Origin: Macrocystis pyrifera
Taxonomy: Eukaryota > Sar > Phaeophyceae > Laminariales > Laminariaceae
NCBI GenBank assembly: GCA_031763025.1
Contig: JASSKH010000012.1
Span: 62,001 to 126,000, forward strand
Length of the DNA: 64,000 nucleotides
Direction of reading: 5' to 3'
A model generated the notes under the pieces. The model searched no databases. It had not been told where the DNA came from and worked only from the letters and a program-made list of their open reading frames with translations. Each line of letters begins with the position of its first letter. The first letter of the stretch is position 1. The position numbers and the translations under genes were made by a program. Below, piece by piece: positions 31,931-41,989 of the stretch.

Positions 31931-33172
31931 CACTACAGTACTACCTATACCAGGAGGGCAATCGCCTTATTCAGACGACTCCGACACAGGAACAAAGTAC
32001 CCGAAAGGCATTCTGAGACACTGTCCCTCCCCTCGCCACACAAGCAGTCCATTGGTTTCACAAATGCTACCACAGCTCTCCGCGCAATATACCCGGTGTG
32101 GTTTTCAGTGATGTTTTACCAGTTGGAAGGGTACGGTGAAGCCAGCAGCAACGAGTACATGCCATGCGCGCCCCCCCCCTCCCTGTAAGTTGGGTTAGCG
32201 CCAGTTGGCGGGGACGCTGTAAAACACGCCTCTCTCTGCGTGAGCTAGACAGCCAGGGTATCGTTTGTTAGTTAGTTAATTAGTTTTTTTTTTTTTGGCA
32301 GTCACCATGGCTGGCGGTCATGCTAGATCATTGTTGTGCGGGGAGAACCTTAAGTTCGCACAAGGAGAATGATCGTATCGCGTAGTGTGTATATGTATAT
32401 GGTAAGGCACCCACGAGGTAGTTACATAGTAAACCCATTGCTGTCTCTGGAAGTGGCCACGCTAGCAAATCAATCAATATATCGACGCTGTCATCCTGTA
32501 TGTAGGAAAATTCGCCTTGAAAGCGGTTCTTAGTAGGATGCAGCTCACCTTTCATGCGACTCGCCAAACACACCACCGTCCTTCGCGCTTGGTGCAAGCA
32601 ATGTCTGCCTGGTCGGTGAAACCCGCCGTGCTCCGTCCTGGCATGATAGGGATGCAAGGGTCTATGGTTATACGACTACGGCCATGCGTAATAATGAGTA
32701 CACCCCCCCCCCCCCCCCTCCGCCCCCGTTCCAACCCGTCCCTCCTCCAAGGCGAAACCCACTACATTACGTAATCATACCCCCCCCCCCCCCCCCCCCT
32801 CCCTTCCCATCGTTCAAACCCTTTTCTCTTCATGAGCCGCTTTGACCCATATGATATTTGCCCAGGATAAAGTGCCCATGGAAATCGGGGAATTTTGTGT
32901 GACTCGCGTGTAATTCCAGTGGTATGAGCACAAACGTAGCTTTCCAGCAGTATTTCTTCTCACTGCGTACCGCGCTTAGGCCACTTAGGCGAGTAGCTCT
33001 TTAATCTCACGAAAATGCGGACTTGAAAACAAAAATGATGGTGCAACGTAAACAAACGAACCCATGGTGATGCGTATCGCCAAACAAAATAAAACATGAA
33101 ATTTTATGGCTGCAGATACATAGGATATCTTACTCGGCCGAGTGACTGTGGGCGGATGCAAAGCACAGACCT
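31931..33172. other. Stretch without a supported gene; homopolymer C tracts
   Basis: C runs of about 17 and 21 bases lie at 32,701-32,718 and 32,780-32,800. On the opposite strand these are G tracts able to form quadruplexes. No domain-bearing frame was found. Confidence 0.5.
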
Positions 33173-33268
33173 TAACCCTTTTAGAACTGCACTCCCGTTT
33201 TCAGGACAAAATACTTAGAATTGGAGTGGTTTGTCCCCCAAACGAGACTGCGGTCCTATAAGGGTCAA
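33173..33268. mobile_element. Tiny MITE with ~38-bp TIRs
   Basis: TTAACCCTTTTAGAACTGCA (left) pairs with the reverse complement of the right end, TTGACCCTTATAGGACCGCA. Both continue to a CGTTT and GGACAAA. The whole 96 bp folds into an imperfect hairpin. A related half-sequence lies at 30,830-30,854. Confidence 0.6.
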
Positions 33269-33889
33269 GTGACCCCCTCCTTCCGTAGCAGCAGTTTACG
33301 CCGGCCAAAACTGGCTCTCATGATGGCGTAGGGCTACAATACAAAATATCGGCCAACCAAGTGGACGTGAAAGGTGCACCGCAGAACACACACTATTTGC
33401 ACATCGTGTTCAGAGATCGTTCAGGCGTTATCGTACTGATGTTTTTCTCGAAGTATATGTCATTAGTGTACCAGTGTCCGGCGTTCTTATGATATGCAAG
33501 GCATTTTGTACTCAGGTGCGGTAATATGCTGAAACCAATGACTATAAGCTGCTGAAAGTAGCAGACTTCATGGCATGTAAGTCCACGGCTGCCCTCCACC
33601 GCAGATTTTCCCGATGTAACGCTGTCGAGCTAGATATGTCAAACTCGTGAGAAAAAAACATGGCCTTGGAACACGATAGAACGCACGTTCTCTCGCTCGC
33701 TCCAAACCTGAAAGTTGGCACTCAATGAGGTGCTGTGTTTGCCCATTTTCTCATGGAATAGTACCTATACAAGGCGTAAGGTAACGCCTTACATAGGTGA
33801 CATTTGGCTATTAGACGAATACGGCTATAGGACGACTTCAAGCCGTTTGTCACTAGGTCGCCATATATCGGGATCACCACTGCAGTAAT
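33269..33889. other. Stretch without a supported gene
   Basis: No recognisable gene or clear repeat. The inverted pair CAAGGCGTAAGGTA/ACGCCTTAC at 33,769-33,793 is a short hairpin. Confidence 0.3.
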
Positions 33890-34500
33890 GCTATATGACG
33901 ACACCGGTGTCGTAAATAAGTTCTTATCTACGACACCGCGCCACGTTTGCGGTACACGCGTCGGATCTGCCCGGGCTTGCCACGGTTGTTCTCGGCATGG
34001 CACAGGGCCATATTTGATGATACGAACGTACCCCAAACGGTCCAGTACTCGACGATGTAGGTGGTGCAGCCGCGTGTACCCGAAAGAACATTCAGACTGG
34101 TGCCGCAAATACGCCTCATTTACGACACCGGTGTCGCAAATAGTTTATTTACGATACCGCGGAATGTTCCCGGCACACACCCCGGATCGGCCGGATATTG
34201 CGACGGCTTGTGTTGACAATGGCGTAGGGCTATTATTGAAGCTATCGTGTGCCCAAAACGGCCCAGTACTCGACGAGATACGTCGTATCCACGTGCACCC
34301 GCAGAATATTCAGACCGACGTCATAAATAAGGTTTATTCACGACACCTCTTCACGTTCGCGGTTCGCCCACCGGATCAGCCAGGTGTTACCACGGCTGTG
34401 TTGGCAGGGTGTAGGGTTATCAACGGAGCTATCGTTTAGCCGAAACGGTCCAGCAGTAGAGGAGATATCTGGTATGCGCGTGCACCCGCAGAATTTCGAT
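33890..34500. repeat. Tandem repeat, about 190-222-bp unit, three diverged copies
   Basis: AAACGG(T/C)CCAGTACTCGACGA recurs at about 34,035, 34,255 and 34,443. Each copy also has GTGCACCCG(C/A).GAA.ATTC. The units start with the palindrome ACGACACCGGTGTCGT followed by AAATA at 33,898 and 34,124. A 183-residue plus frame runs through two units, but ends in the third. Confidence 0.7.
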
Positions 34501-36156
34501 GTACTAAATCTTGGGGGCACGGCGCCGCAGCACTTCCCCCCTCTTCAACGCATATCTGTCGTCAGTGTAAAATAGGCACCCCAGTCACGTCTCGGAAACA
34601 TAACGCACCTTCCACAAAGCAGATCGCGCCGATCTTTCGGGCTTTGTCGGCGTCCCGTCAATGTATTACGTTCCATGACCGACGCACACGAAGCGGGCAA
34701 CCCGGCAAGCAGGTGCGCCTCGCTCCTTAACATGACCGCTTTTTCCGCTCTTCTCCCGTTGCTGACGAGCAAATCAATCCCTCCCTTTGGGCGCTCCGGT
34801 CTTTTCAACCCGCTAGTCACTTCGCGACGGCTAAGCTGTTCCCAGTCTCCGTCCCGGTATGATACTGCCCCCACCAGTACCATCGAGCATCAGTCCCGCC
34901 ACCACTCGGTTCACCCCCTCGGCTCCCTTGCCCGTTTCCCAAAGCGTGGAACCTGGTATCTGCCCTCGCATCTACTGTAGCGAGTTTTTACCATCTCGAG
35001 CCGCTCGGAACTTGCAGATCTCCTTAAACGCTTCCTGAATCCAGCCCTCCCCCCCGCCCCCCCCCCATCCGTTCAACCGCCCCTTGGCTGCGAGGGGCGA
35101 TCGGTGAGGCCGTGGCAAGTCACAATACTATCTTCTGACACAGATGTCGGACTTCATCGACACTGACCTCTCTCCCTGCACCACTACGGATCAATAGCGG
35201 CGCGACAGACGTTGGCGACAGCTCCAGCAACTTCCTGATGAAGCCCCTCACCCGTTTGTTCAGTATACTTCTTCCCAAACACATACTCCTTATTCGGTAT
35301 GACCGGCAGTGAGACGGTTTGAGACGCGCCCGTTGGACGGTCTAAAGCTAGGAGGATCTGCCCCGGACTGGCGCCCCCGGCGTAACTTCTGGAAACCGAA
35401 ACGGCCGTTTCACCAAGCCTGTCACAAGACCAGGGTTGTTTCAAGACCATGCAATCCTAAAAAAAGTCAAAACCTCGCCGACGCATTCAATATCTCCCTA
35501 TTCCGTGGTCGATGTTCCGCCTACTTGGCCATAGCTTTCCCACTGCAACGATAACACCTTCCCCTTAGCAGCAGAGCAATACGACCCGAGGATTGTTCTA
35601 CGACAGAGTTTCACGGGCGGCGGCAGAGGAAACGATCGCTTCGAGGGTACAGTCTCGCTCGCGGCTAACCAAACACGCGCCAACAGTATCGGTCGTAGCC
35701 TCCTGCTTACCGAGAGCCGAGACAGCATGTAGTGTCTTCAAGGCGGTAAATAACAATTAACGTTTACGTGATGTGCCTCCCGATCAACGTTCTTGAAATA
35801 AATCATTTTTGTGGCGGCGGCGTTGGATAAATTTCGAAAGAGGAACGTGTGAACAAAAACCGAAGGTAGCACGTAAACAGGTGAAGAGCCGTCGGTAGGT
35901 AGCAGAGCGTTCGTTGGGGATCCCTAGTCTCGCACAGCGAGGGTGCTTCAGCTTTGTTTTCATCTGTTAGTTTACAAAAACATTGTAGCAAAGTCAAACG
36001 TTGTAGCAAAGTCACGTACATCATATTCTCAAACTCATTACTCTAATTCCCATGTTTTTCAAAAGATTAAACATTTTTACGTAGGTAGTTCTCTATTGTC
36101 TTTTGTCCGTACTTTTCGATCCAGGACCACCCGCCCACATATGGCATTATTAGAAA
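34501..36156 (-). other. Coding-like minus-strand fragments, no identifiable gene
   Basis: Frames at 34,545-34,883, 35,184-35,450 and about 35,605-35,755 on the minus strand have a mixed, protein-like composition (for example LLVSNGRRAEKAVMLRSEAH and VSSAAARETLS). They are separated by stops and frame changes, so a decayed gene is possible. I recognise no domain. The remaining bases show nothing. Confidence 0.25.
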
Positions 36157-36483
36157 GATTACCCTGGGCTGGGTAATCGATCGATCTTTTACCCCTATAG
36201 CTCAGTAGGTAACAGCTTGTCACATTTGACGTCGTCGAGGACACGGGTTCGCATCTCACTTCGAACGATCGTTTTTTAGTAGAAACGCTAGCGCGTGCGG
36301 TCCCTGAAGACACACTTCCCTGGTTCGCCGGGTATTGAAACGAAGCGCGTAGGTCGGCGTGCGGTCGTATATGGTACGGACGCCCCAAAGATCTCGCCGT
36401 TCAGAGGGGGGGAGAGCGTTATAAGGATTGCCCTGGGCTGGGTAATCGATCGGTAGTTTACCCCTATAGCTCAGTTGGTAACA
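36157..36483. repeat. Duplicated tRNA-like element, two copies 268 bp apart
   Basis: Copies at 36,157-36,213 and 36,425-36,483 share CCCTGGGCTGGGTAATCGAT and TTTACCCCTATAGCTCAGT.GGTAACA. TAGCTCAGT.GG is an A-box-like D-arm. The first copy is followed by ACACGGGTTCGCATCTCAC, a weak B box with a poorly paired T-stem. These are probably tRNA-derived repeat heads rather than tRNA genes. Confidence 0.6.
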
Positions 36484-36767
36484 CCTTTACAGCTGCGATA
36501 CACGAATGGCACCATACAGCAGCGGTGCTACCATACACCACTAGCACGGGTGTACCGTGTGAGCCGTCTCCGGAACCACTACATTTCTTTCGTTTTCTGT
36601 AGGAACGACTTCCTCTACCCAGCACGCCTCCCTTTCTAACGTGGGCACGTATGCCGTACCGTATTTCCCCTCATCATACACATCCCGATGCACATCGCCT
36701 CTCTCAGGATACCACGTGACCGAGACGAGGGGTTGGCGACCACCAAACAAAAGGCACGAGCACGAGC

Positions 36768-37250
36768 ATGGCTCGACGCGGCATCTCCAGAATTGCTGCA
36801 GCCGCCATGTTGTCCTACCTCCGTGGCGGCGTCGCTCAGTACGACAGCTGCACGAACGGCACGGTCACCGACATAGGGAACGGGCTGTGCGATGCGGCCA
36901 ACAACAACCCTTCATGCGGCTACGACGGGGGCGACTGCTGCCCATGCACTTGCGCCGACAGCCCTGCTCACGCGTGTGCCGACAACGATTTCAACTGCAT
37001 CTTCCCCACGTACAACGATTCAACAGTCTCCTCCCCCTTCGCCGCCGCCTCCTCCTCCTCCTCCGCCGCCTCCTCCTCCTCCTCCGCCCGCCTCCTCCTC
37101 CGCCGCCTCCTCCTCCTCCCCCGAATCGTCGTTGTCGTCGACCTGTGTTGAGGATCAACGAGGTGACGGGTTTTGCAACATCGACAACAACAACCCTTCC
37201 TGCGATTACGACGGGGAGATTGCTGTGGGTGCACTTGCGACCACGACGTC
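36768..37250 (+). CDS. LNR (Lin-12/Notch repeat) domain protein, truncated by assembly gap
   Basis: It starts with ATG (MARRGISRIAAAAMLSYLRG); the Ala-rich start could be a signal peptide. The first LNR follows at about residues 26-65 (CTNGTVTDIGNGLC, then NNNPSCGYDGGDCC). The six-Cys/DGGDC pattern binds calcium in this family. A Ser/Pro-rich low-complexity linker leads to a second LNR (GDGFCNIDNNNPSCDYDG) in another frame. GDCCGCTCDHD, in a third frame, runs into the gap at 37,251. The two frame changes fall in a (CCT)n tract and a short G run near 37,215, which look more like sequencing indels at a contig end than gene decay. Multi-LNR proteins with such linkers are extracellular or membrane proteins in other organisms. 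The role here is unknown, and the 3' end is missing. Confidence 0.75.
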
Positions 37251-37350
37251 NNNNNNNNNNNNNNNNNNNNNNNNNNNNNNNNNNNNNNNNNNNNNNNNNN
37301 NNNNNNNNNNNNNNNNNNNNNNNNNNNNNNNNNNNNNNNNNNNNNNNNNN
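37251..37350. other. Assembly gap, 100 N
   Basis: Exactly 100 Ns, the conventional length for a gap of unknown size between scaffolded contigs. Confidence 0.99.
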
Positions 37351-37629
37351 AACCCTAACCCTAACCCTAACCCTAACCCTAACCCTAACCCTAACCCTAA
37401 CCCTAACCCTAACCCTAACCCTAACCCTAACCCTAACCCTAACCCTAACCCTAACCCTAACCCTAACCCTAACCCTAACCCTAACCCTAACCCTAACCCT
37501 AACCCTAACCCTAACCCTAACCCTAACCCTAACCCTAACCCTAACCCTAACCCTAACCCCTAACCCTAACCCTAACCCTAACCCTAACCCTAACCCTAAC
37601 CCTAACCCTAACCCTAACCCTAACCCTAA
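37351..37629. repeat. Telomeric array (CCCTAA)n
   Basis: About 46 nearly perfect CCCTAA units start at the first base after the gap, with one variant (extra C) near 37,558. A C-rich 5' strand reading rightward is the orientation of a left chromosome end. Confidence 0.98.
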
Positions 37630-37718
37630 CACCTATTTAAAGTGCCCATAAACCTATTTAAATAGACCGTAGTCTTAAATATTCGACCTTTAGTTCTATT
37701 TGCAAATAGGCTTAGAGC
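37630..37718. repeat. 89-bp element embedded between telomeric tracts
   Basis: Starts CACCTATTTAAAGTGCCCAT and ends TTTGCAAATAGGCTTAGAG, with CCTATTTAAATAG inside. It recurs nearly unchanged at 56,513-56,601, again abutting CCCTAA repeats. Confidence 0.9.
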
Positions 37719-37785
37719 CCTAACCCTAACCCTAACCCTAACCCTAACCCTAACCCTAACCCTAACCCTAACCCTAACCCTAACC

Positions 37786-37826
<41 letters not shown>

Positions 37827-37874
37827 CCCTAACCCTAACCCTAACCCTAACCCTAACCCTAACCCTAACCCTAA
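37719..37874. repeat. Second telomeric tract (CCCTAA)n
   Basis: About 25 units with one CCCTAAA variant near 37,806. It ends at CCCTAAGGAGGACACGAAGC, where the satellite begins. Confidence 0.97.
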
Positions 37875-40250
37875 GGAGGACACGAAGCGGTCAGCATTTG
37901 CTTTTTCTCTCGCCTACCGAACGATGGAACGTTCTTGCCGAACGAGAACCACAACGAGACTCTTGGTCGTGTTTTGGGCGACAAAACAAGCTATTTCCGC
38001 GCCTCTCCCGTGGTGCCTCCCGGACAAGCACAACCCACGTTTTTTCAGGCGGATACGGTCTGAAAAACCGCAGAGGAGGACGCGAAGCGGGCTGCTCTGT
38101 CTTTTTCATTTTGCAACAGGACGGTTGAACGCTCTTGCCGAGCGGGAACCACAACGAGACTCTTCGTCGTGTTTTGGGCGACAAACTCAAGCTAATTCTG
38201 CGTCTGTCCAGTGGTACCTCCCCGAAAACCCCGAATCACGTTTTTTTTTTCAAGAGAAAATGTACAGAAAACATCCGAGGTGCATGGGAAGCGGCTATCG
38301 CTTGTTTTTTTCCTTCACCACCGGCACGGTGGAACATTCTTGCCGAGCGTGAACCAAAACGATTCCCTTCGTCGTGGTTTGGGCGACAAAAACAAGCTTT
38401 TTTCGCGTCTCTGCAGTGGTACCTCCCGGACAAACACAACCCACATTTTTACAGGCGGACATGGGCAGAAAACGACAGAGGAAGACAAGAAGCGGTCAGC
38501 ATTTGCTTTTCTCTCGCCTGCGGGCACGGGTGGAACGTTCTTGCCGAGCGGGAACCGAGACGAGACCTTTGTTCGCGTTTTGGGGGGCAAAAACAAAGCT
38601 ATTTCCGCGTATCTCCAGTGGTGCCTCGCGGACGAACACAACCCACGTTTTTACAGGCGGACATGGTCAGAAAAACGACAGCGGAAGGCACGAAGCGGTC
38701 AGCATTTGATTTTTCTCTCGCCTACGGAACGGTGGAACGTTCTTGCGAAATGGGAACCACAACGAGACTCTTGGTCGTGTTTTGGGCGACAAAACCAAGC
38801 TAATTCTGCGTCTGTCCCGTGGTACCTCCCCGAAAACCCCGAATCACGTTTTGATAGGGGAATATGGTCATGAAGACGTCAGAGGTGCACGCGAAGCGGT
38901 CAGCGCTTGTTTTATTTTCACCACGGGCAGGGTGGAACGTTCCCGCCGAGCGTTAACCAAAGCTATACCCTTCTTCGCCTTTTGGGCGACAAAAACAAGC
39001 TATTTCCGAGTCTCTTAAGTGGTACCTCGCGGACAAACACAACGCACGCTTTCTTAGGCGGACATGACCAAAACAAACGACAGCGGAGGACACGAAGCGG
39101 TGGGCACTCGCCTCTTCTCTCGCCTTCGGAACGGTGGAACGTTCTTGCTGAGCGTCAACCAAAACGAGACTCTTGGTCGTGTTTTCGGCCACAAAACATA
39201 GTTCCTTCTGCGTCTCTCCAGTCGTACCTCTCCGAAATACCAACATGGCTTGTATAGGAAAAATATGGTCAGAAAAACGACGGAGGAGGACGCGAAGCGG
39301 GCAGCGCTGTCTTTTTCTTCATTCAGCAGCACGGTTGAACGTTCTGAACGTTCGGCAGGAAGCACAACGGGACTCTTCGTTGTGTTTTGGGCGTCAAACT
39401 CAAGCTAATTCTGCGTCTCTCCAGTGGTACCTCCCCGAAAACCCTGACTCACGTTTTCTCAGCAGAAAATGTCACGTTTTCTCAAGAGAAAATGTTCAGG
39501 AAACATCCGAGGTGCATAGGAAGCGGCTATCGCTTGCGTTTTCCTTCACCACCGGCACGGTGGAAGTTTCTTGCCGAGCGTGAACCACAACGAGACTCTT
39601 CGTCGTGTTTTGGGTAACAAAGCCAAGCTAGTTCTGCGTCTCTACAGTGGTACCGCCCCAAAAACTCCAACCCACGTTTTCAGGAGCAAATGGTCAGAAA
39701 AACGTCAAGGGCGCACTCGAAGGGGTCAGCGCTAGCTTTTCCTCAACACAGCGGCACGGTGAAAAGTTCATGCAGGGCGTCAACCAAAACGATACCCTTT
39801 CGTCGTGTTTTAGGCGACAAAACCAAGCTGATTCTGCGTCTCTCCAGTGGTAGCTCTCCAAAACCCCCAAAATACTGTTTTTAGGCAGACGTGTTCAGAA
39901 AAACGACAGAGGAGGACGCGAAGCCGTAAGCGCTTGTTTTGTTGTTTATGTAACAGCACGGTTGAACGTTCTTGCCGAGTGAGAACCTCAACGAGACTCT
40001 TTGTCGTGTTTGGGGCGACTAAACCAAGCTAATTCTGAGTCTCTCCAGTGCTACCTCCCCGAAAACCCCACCACACATTTTTATAGGCGGAAAACGTCAT
40101 AAAAATGGCAGAGGAGGACCCGAAGCGGTCAGCGCTTGTTTTTCTTTTTGCACCAGCACAGGTGAACGTTCTTGCGGAGTGGTTACCACAACGAGACTCT
40201 TCGTCGTGTTTTGGGCGACAACTGCAAACAAGTTCTGTGTTTAGAAGAAA
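37875..40250. repeat. Subtelomeric satellite block 1, ~200-bp unit, about 12 copies
   Basis: GTTCTTGCCGAGCG recurs near 37,931, 38,130, 38,338, 38,540, 38,740, 38,940, 39,140 and onward. Each unit also has TTTTGGGCGACAAAACCAAGC, a CTCCAGTGGTACCTCCC-like block and GCGGACATGGTCAGAAAA. The unit is about 200-208 bp, generally not a multiple of three, yet stays open in several frames over hundreds of bases. The long frames here are therefore by-products of repeat composition unless shown otherwise. Confidence 0.9.
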
Positions 40251-41989
40251 TAGACCCAGAATACAGTATTTTCAACAGGTGTTCAAATGCACCTGTCAGA
40301 ACAACCAACATACACCATCCCAGAGACTTCCGGAGCCCCCCACACCAAATAATAGCGTCGGATTTTATACCATAAACGGCAAGTATTGTGGTTGTTTCCC
40401 CCCCTGCGATTTCAAGCTTGTTGAACCCCGGACCTAAATCGACCGACGTGACGCACGTTGCCGTCATTGCCTAATGATCCCGAAGACGCGCGCGATCTCC
40501 ACTAGCTCGCCGCCGTCGGCTTGCAGCAAGGCGTTCGATCAAACAACCCCAAGTCTTGGACGGCTCTCGCCGTGCCATCGTTCTTCATCGATTGAATCCG
40601 ACCGATAGACGGCCGCCGTCATCGTCAGCTTCGTCATTGCTCCGAATGATGGAAAACCTACCGCCTAAGCTTTGATTCCTCATACCCACAGCCAATTTCG
40701 CGCCCACGCTTGCCCTGGAGTCCAGTGCTAGCCAGTTATATCAGGTAGCATTGGAAAAGCCACCTTGTACCGTTGGAATTCCAGACCCGACCATTTTTCT
40801 AACGCTAACCCTAACCCGAACCCGAACCCAGGACCTGTGCTTGGTTACTGTGCTTGATAAGACTCTAGGCCGTAACGCTAAAAACAAACTTCAACCCTGA
40901 ACTGGTGCTTGGTTGCGGAGATTGGCACTAAGACTCTAGGTCGCAACAGCAAACGTTTGGGCGCATTGTGATTAAGACTGGTGTACATCATCAGATTCAA
41001 GGTTGCCACATTACACCGGTGGACGCACTTGAACCCAGAGCAAAGGCGACTTTACAATTTCGACGGTGTTTTTTATAGGGACCGCTTTCGAAATCGCTGT
41101 CAGGTGAAACTACGTACGAGTACCCACCGTAAGCCAGTCATCAGAGTCCACCGACGAGTCCACCGACCATCAGCACAACGGACCCAGCGAACCACAAGCG
41201 CAACACAGGCAGCAGAACAGACGCCGGTACACCCTCGCGCACACAGGGCAGCGTTACGACTGCTGCGCGTCAATTGGAACCGCCCGAACTACTGTACGTT
41301 TCTGGTCTCCTTCCTGTGTTTAGTATGCCTGGTGCTCTTGCTTCATGTCGAGACCATAGCCCTTGGGACGCATAATCTCAGGCAGCAACAGCAACGGCAA
41401 GCACCACTAGGTGCCGTAGGTGCCGCAAGGAGCGATCAGCTACTGCCGAGCGAGGGCGGGCTGAATGAGAACTCGGCTGGATGCGACAACAGATACTCCT
41501 ACTGGTAGTCTGTCTCCTGTGTACTACTGTAGTAAGTGTTTTGTCCCGTGAGTACTGTAGTTCTCAGGGCTCCGTTTAACCCCTCTGAGACCCCGAGATA
41601 GCGACTAAAACCACGGCACCTTCGGTGTTATCAACCGTCTACGAGCAGCCTCAACGCAAAGCTAACCCTGCGCCCGTGCCGTACGGCTTCTTGCATCGCA
41701 TCTCGGAACGCCATTTGTATCGTCCCCCAATGACGCAGTGGCCATTGCTGTAATCGTCATAATTTTCCTCTCTCAAGTTCACAAGACAAACCGTCGAAAA
41801 CAAACCACGCACACGAACTCCCACCCCGGGATGGAGAGGAAGCGCCTGCCCGGGAGAGAAAGGAAAGTGCAGCGAAGCGAGGCTAGACGCGCCGCGGCCG
41901 GTGAACGGCTTGAGCAGGCGGCTGGGCGTCGTCGAGGTTTTGGCAACAAAACTAACCGATTGGGCGGCCCTCTAGTTGCACCGCCGCGT
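40251..41989. other. Non-satellite island between satellite blocks
   Basis: Unique-looking sequence with a degenerate telomeric stretch (CTAACGCTAACCCTAACCCG) at 40,799-40,818 and a recurring GGTGCTTGG/GACTCTAGG.CG block at 40,840-40,950. Apart from the frame at 40,981-41,508, nothing is recognised. Confidence 0.5.
40981..41508 (+). CDS. Unrecognised open frame with one hydrophobic segment
   Basis: A 175-codon frame that begins at GTG without any ATG. Residues ~40-95 are very basic and Thr/Ser/Arg-rich. Residues ~105-122 (TFLVSFLCLVCLVLLLHV) form a convincing membrane-spanning segment, followed by a Gln-rich tail. It could be an exon of a spliced subtelomeric gene with its start elsewhere, or chance. 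No family is recognised. Confidence 0.25.
   Translation: MYIIRFKVATLHRWTHLNPEQRRLYNFDGVFYRDRFRNRCQVKLRTSTHRKPVIRVHRRVHRPSAQRTQRTTSATQAAEQTPVHPRAHRAALRLLRVNWNRPNYCTFLVSFLCLVCLVLLLHVETIALGTHNLRQQQQRQAPLGAVGAARSDQLLPSEGGLNENSAGCDNRYSYW

Noticed and set aside
36185..36280. Functional tRNA gene starting TAGCTCAGTAGG
   Set aside because: The T-stem has mismatches, no acceptor stem is found, and the sequence belongs to a duplicated repeat.
36892..37883. Long frames of Asn-Pro, Leu-Thr, Gly-Leu or Val-Arg repeats across the telomeric arrays
   Set aside because: These are direct translations of CCCTAA repeats and of the N gap; they are not proteins.
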